Positions 6,759 to 7,750 of a stretch of 7,750 nucleotides of DNA are shown here, in pieces. The position numbers and the translations under genes are program-made. Numbering within the stretch: the first letter of the stretch is position 1; every line of letters starts with the position of its first letter. Location of the stretch: assembly GCA_022704725.1 (NCBI GenBank), contig JAKJFV010000067.1, positions 1 to 7,750 of the forward strand, written 5' to 3'. The stretch is from Spirochaetota bacterium (GTDB lineage: Bacteria > Spirochaetota > Spirochaetia > Treponematales > Treponemataceae). Under the pieces are notes generated by a model. That model was given only the letters and a program-made list of their open reading frames with translations. It was not told the DNA's origin and made no database searches.

Positions 6759-6831
6759 CAGGCCAGGAAGGACTCGAACCCTCAACATTCGGTTTTGGAG
6801 ACCGACGCTCTACCATTAGAGCTACTGACCT
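6759..6831 (-). tRNA. tRNA-Trp (anticodon CCA)
   Basis: This 73-base sequence folds as a standard cloverleaf on the minus strand. The acceptor stem is AGGTCAG with CTGGCCT (one G-U pair), with discriminator G. The D arm contains AGCTCTAATGGTAGAGC. The anticodon stem TCGGT/ACCGA holds loop CTCCAAA with anticodon CCA. The T arm carries GGTTCGAGTCC. The CCA tail is not encoded. It lies between rpmG and secE, an arrangement known from several bacterial phyla, and appears to be cotranscribed with both. Confidence 0.97.
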
Positions 6832-6895
6832 ATGAACGAAGCTTAACTCCGCCTCTAATGAAGCAGCCGCTAAGCGACTTCACTTAATATATAAA

Positions 6896-6907
6896 AGCCC
6901 GAAGGCT
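6896..6907 (-). promoter_or_regulatory. small UUCG-type hairpin after rpmG
   Basis: In the operon direction the transcript reads AGCC-UUCG-GGCU followed by UUUAUAUAU. It is a four-pair stem with a very stable tetraloop class, 10 bases after the rpmG stop. It could be a weak terminator/attenuator or an mRNA 3'-end stabiliser before tRNA-Trp. The stem and uridine run are too short for a firm terminator call, and the genes downstream clearly need readthrough. Confidence 0.4.
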
Positions 6908-6917
6908 GATATAAACC

Positions 6918-7091
6918 CTATTTTGCTTTTGTTTCTTTATGCAATGTATGCTTGCGGTCAAAAGGACAATACTTATTTAATTCAAGTTTTCCCTGAATAT
7001 TCTTTCTGTTTTTATAAGTAGTATAATTCTTTCTCTTGCATTCACTGCACTGAAGGGCAATAATTTCTACCGCTGTTTTCTTTGAAGCCAT
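6918..7091 (-). CDS. rpmG: 50S ribosomal protein L33, partly degenerate zinc ribbon
   Basis: Encodes a 57-residue L33, a small large-subunit protein near the E site. Recognisable features are ALQCSECKRKNYTTYKNRKN (12-31) and GKLELNKYCPFDRKHTLHKE (34-53). Zinc-binding forms of L33 carry two Cys-x2-Cys pairs. Here the first pair is intact (Cys15, Cys18), but the second reads Cys42-Pro-Phe-Asp45, so one ligand is Asp instead of Cys. His48 or Asp45 might complete a site, or zinc may be lost. The frame is open seven codons upstream, but the ATG at 7091 has AAGGAG seven bases before it and gives the usual N-terminus. It lies between tRNA-Thr and tRNA-Trp. Ends TAG. Confidence 0.96.
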   Translation of the reverse strand: MASKKTAVEIIALQCSECKRKNYTTYKNRKNIQGKLELNKYCPFDRKHTLHKETKAK

Positions 7092-7150
7092 ATATTTACT
7101 CCTTACGACCAAATCTACAAAATCACCTGTTTTTCAAGCACGGCGTCGAG

Positions 7151-7223
7151 AGCCTCCGAGCGGGATCGAACCGCTGACCTCAACCTTACCATGGTTGCGC
7201 TCTACCGACTGAGCTACAGAGGC
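7151..7223 (-). tRNA. tRNA-Thr (anticodon GGT)
   Basis: This 73-base sequence folds as a cloverleaf on the minus strand. The acceptor stem is GCCTCTG with CGGAGGC (one G-U pair), with discriminator T. The D arm is AGCTCAGTCGGTAGAGC. The anticodon stem CAACC/GGTTG holds loop ATGGTAA with anticodon GGT, reading ACC and ACT. The T arm carries GGTTCGATCCC. CCA is not encoded. It is the first gene behind the leftward promoter, with its 5' end about 43 bases from the predicted start of transcription. Confidence 0.97.
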
Positions 7224-7237
7224 ATATCTATTCAACA

Positions 7238-7257
7238 CGTACCTAAACGTGCCTAAA
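7238..7257 (-). repeat. tandem 10-bp repeat in the operon leader
   Basis: CGTACCTAAA (7238-7247) is followed directly by CGTGCCTAAA (7248-7257), matching at nine of ten bases. The same stretch contains a 5-pair hairpin, CACGT (7236-7240) with ACGTG (7247-7251). It lies in the short leader between the predicted transcription start and the tRNA-Thr 5' end. A role in tRNA 5' processing or a protein-binding site is possible but not shown. Confidence 0.5.
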
Positions 7258-7272
7258 ATGAGATGTTCATCC

Positions 7273-7301
7273 AATATATTGATAAAACGCATTCTTGTCA
7301 A
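7273..7301 (-). promoter_or_regulatory. sigma-70 type promoter of the tRNA-Thr to rpoC operon
   Basis: On the minus strand a perfect -35 TTGACA (7301-7296) and a -10 TATATT (7278-7273) are separated by exactly 17 bases. Transcription would start near 7266 and enter tRNA-Thr. I see no other convincing leftward promoter in the window, so this may drive the whole operon as far as rpoC and beyond. Confidence 0.85.
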
Positions 7302-7316
7302 TATGAGAAAGGACGT

Positions 7317-7346
7317 TTGACAGAAATAGTTTAAAAAGTATATAGT
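7317..7346 (+). promoter_or_regulatory. sigma-70 type promoter of the serine acetyltransferase gene
   Basis: A perfect -35 TTGACA at 7317-7322 is followed by TATAGT at 7341-7346 (18-base spacing) or the overlapping TATATA at 7339-7344 (16-base spacing). It lies 25 bases before the ATG at 7371, leaving a short leader with GGAGG. It is divergent from the operon promoter, with 15 bases between the two -35 elements. Confidence 0.7.
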
Positions 7347-7370
7347 AAACGGACTCTTATGGAGGCATAC

Positions 7371-7750
7371 ATGAAAACAGTAGACGACTTAGTTGCTGAC
7401 ATTGTGAACTCGTATGATGAATACGGGGGTATTAATCTTGAGGGAACAAATAACTTTCCCAACAGAGAAACTGTTGTTGCAGTTTTAAAAGACATTCAAA
7501 CTATTATTTTCCCGGGCTTTCACAGAGCTGAAACCCTTGATAAAGCCTGTCTCCGCTACGTTATTGGCGAGCGGATAAACCGCATTGTTACTCAGTTGAC
7601 CCGTGAAACGCAAAAAGCCCTGCTTTATGTATGCACTAACAGCTGCGTAAACAACAATACATGTCTCATGCTTGCAGAACGTACTGCCCTTTCTCTCATT
7701 GAAGAACTGCCCGAAATTCGCAGGAAAATAAATCTTGATGCACGGGCAGC
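7371..7750 (+). CDS. cysE: serine O-acetyltransferase, N-terminal part (cut by window end)
   Basis: The frame is open from the ATG at 7371 to the edge, giving 126 residues. GGAGG (7361-7365) lies five bases before the start. The visible part matches the all-helical N-terminal domain of serine acetyltransferases of the EpsC/SatA type: NFPNRETVVAVLKDIQTIIF (28-47) with Phe-Pro-Gly at 47-49, IGERINRIVTQLTRETQKAL (65-84), and EELPEIRRKINLDARA at the end. These enzymes transfer acetyl from acetyl-CoA to serine, making O-acetylserine for cysteine synthesis in the cytoplasm. The catalytic left-handed beta-helix with its hexapeptide repeats lies beyond the window and cannot be checked. The symbol epsC would be equally fitting. 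It has its own promoter and is unrelated in function to the operon behind it. Confidence 0.8.
   Translation, partial: MKTVDDLVADIVNSYDEYGGINLEGTNNFPNRETVVAVLKDIQTIIFPGFHRAETLDKACLRYVIGERINRIVTQLTRETQKALLYVCTNSCVNNNTCLMLAERTALSLIEELPEIRRKINLDARA

Noticed and set aside
6735..6788. Extended secE start giving 77 residues
   Set aside because: The extension is translated tRNA-Trp sequence.
1..7750. Possible mobile element, CRISPR array, phage or defence system
   Set aside because: No transposase, integrase, regular repeat array, or long flanking repeats are present. Gene order and composition are uniform and housekeeping in nature.

Overview
The window is the start of a transcription/translation housekeeping operon, almost certainly from a spirochaete of the genus Treponema or a close relative. 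The support is the gene order tRNA-Thr, rpmG, tRNA-Trp, secE, nusG, rplK, rplA, rplJ, rplL, rpoB, rpoC, all on the minus strand. The RpoB protein also looks spirochaetal: about 1168 residues, and Asn where E. coli has Ser531 in the rifampicin region. Base composition is moderate, roughly 40% G+C by eye. Genus is inferred from protein resemblance and gene order, not from a database search.

Right edge (7224-7750): a compact divergent control region. A strong sigma-70-type promoter (TTGACA, 17 bp, TATATT) faces left and starts the large operon. A second promoter with a perfect TTGACA faces right, into the 5' part of a serine O-acetyltransferase gene (cysE/EpsC type) cut by the window end.

Middle right (5838-7223): tRNA-Thr(GGT), rpmG (L33), tRNA-Trp(CCA), secE and nusG are packed closely. 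They supply a large-subunit ribosomal protein, two tRNAs, a translocon subunit and a transcription elongation/antitermination factor. A 151-nt spacer follows nusG. It folds on paper into a closed structure abutting the rplK ribosome binding site, and is a candidate autoregulatory leader of the L1 type.

Middle (3730-5837): rplK, rplA and rplJ are nearly contiguous (1- and 2-nt gaps, ribosome binding sites inside the preceding gene). A 98-nt spacer with a hairpin then precedes rplL. Together these encode L11 and L1 (two separate 23S sites, the L11 stalk base and the L1 stalk) and the L10-L7/L12 stalk.

Left (1-3729): a 192-nt spacer with three inverted repeats separates rplL from rpoB (complete beta subunit). 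It is followed after 16 nt by the first 14 bases of rpoC (beta prime).

I see no mobile element, CRISPR array, phage gene or unknown accessory system. The points worth attention are regulatory structures in the spacers and a few diagnostic residues. No stretch over 300 bases lacks a gene.
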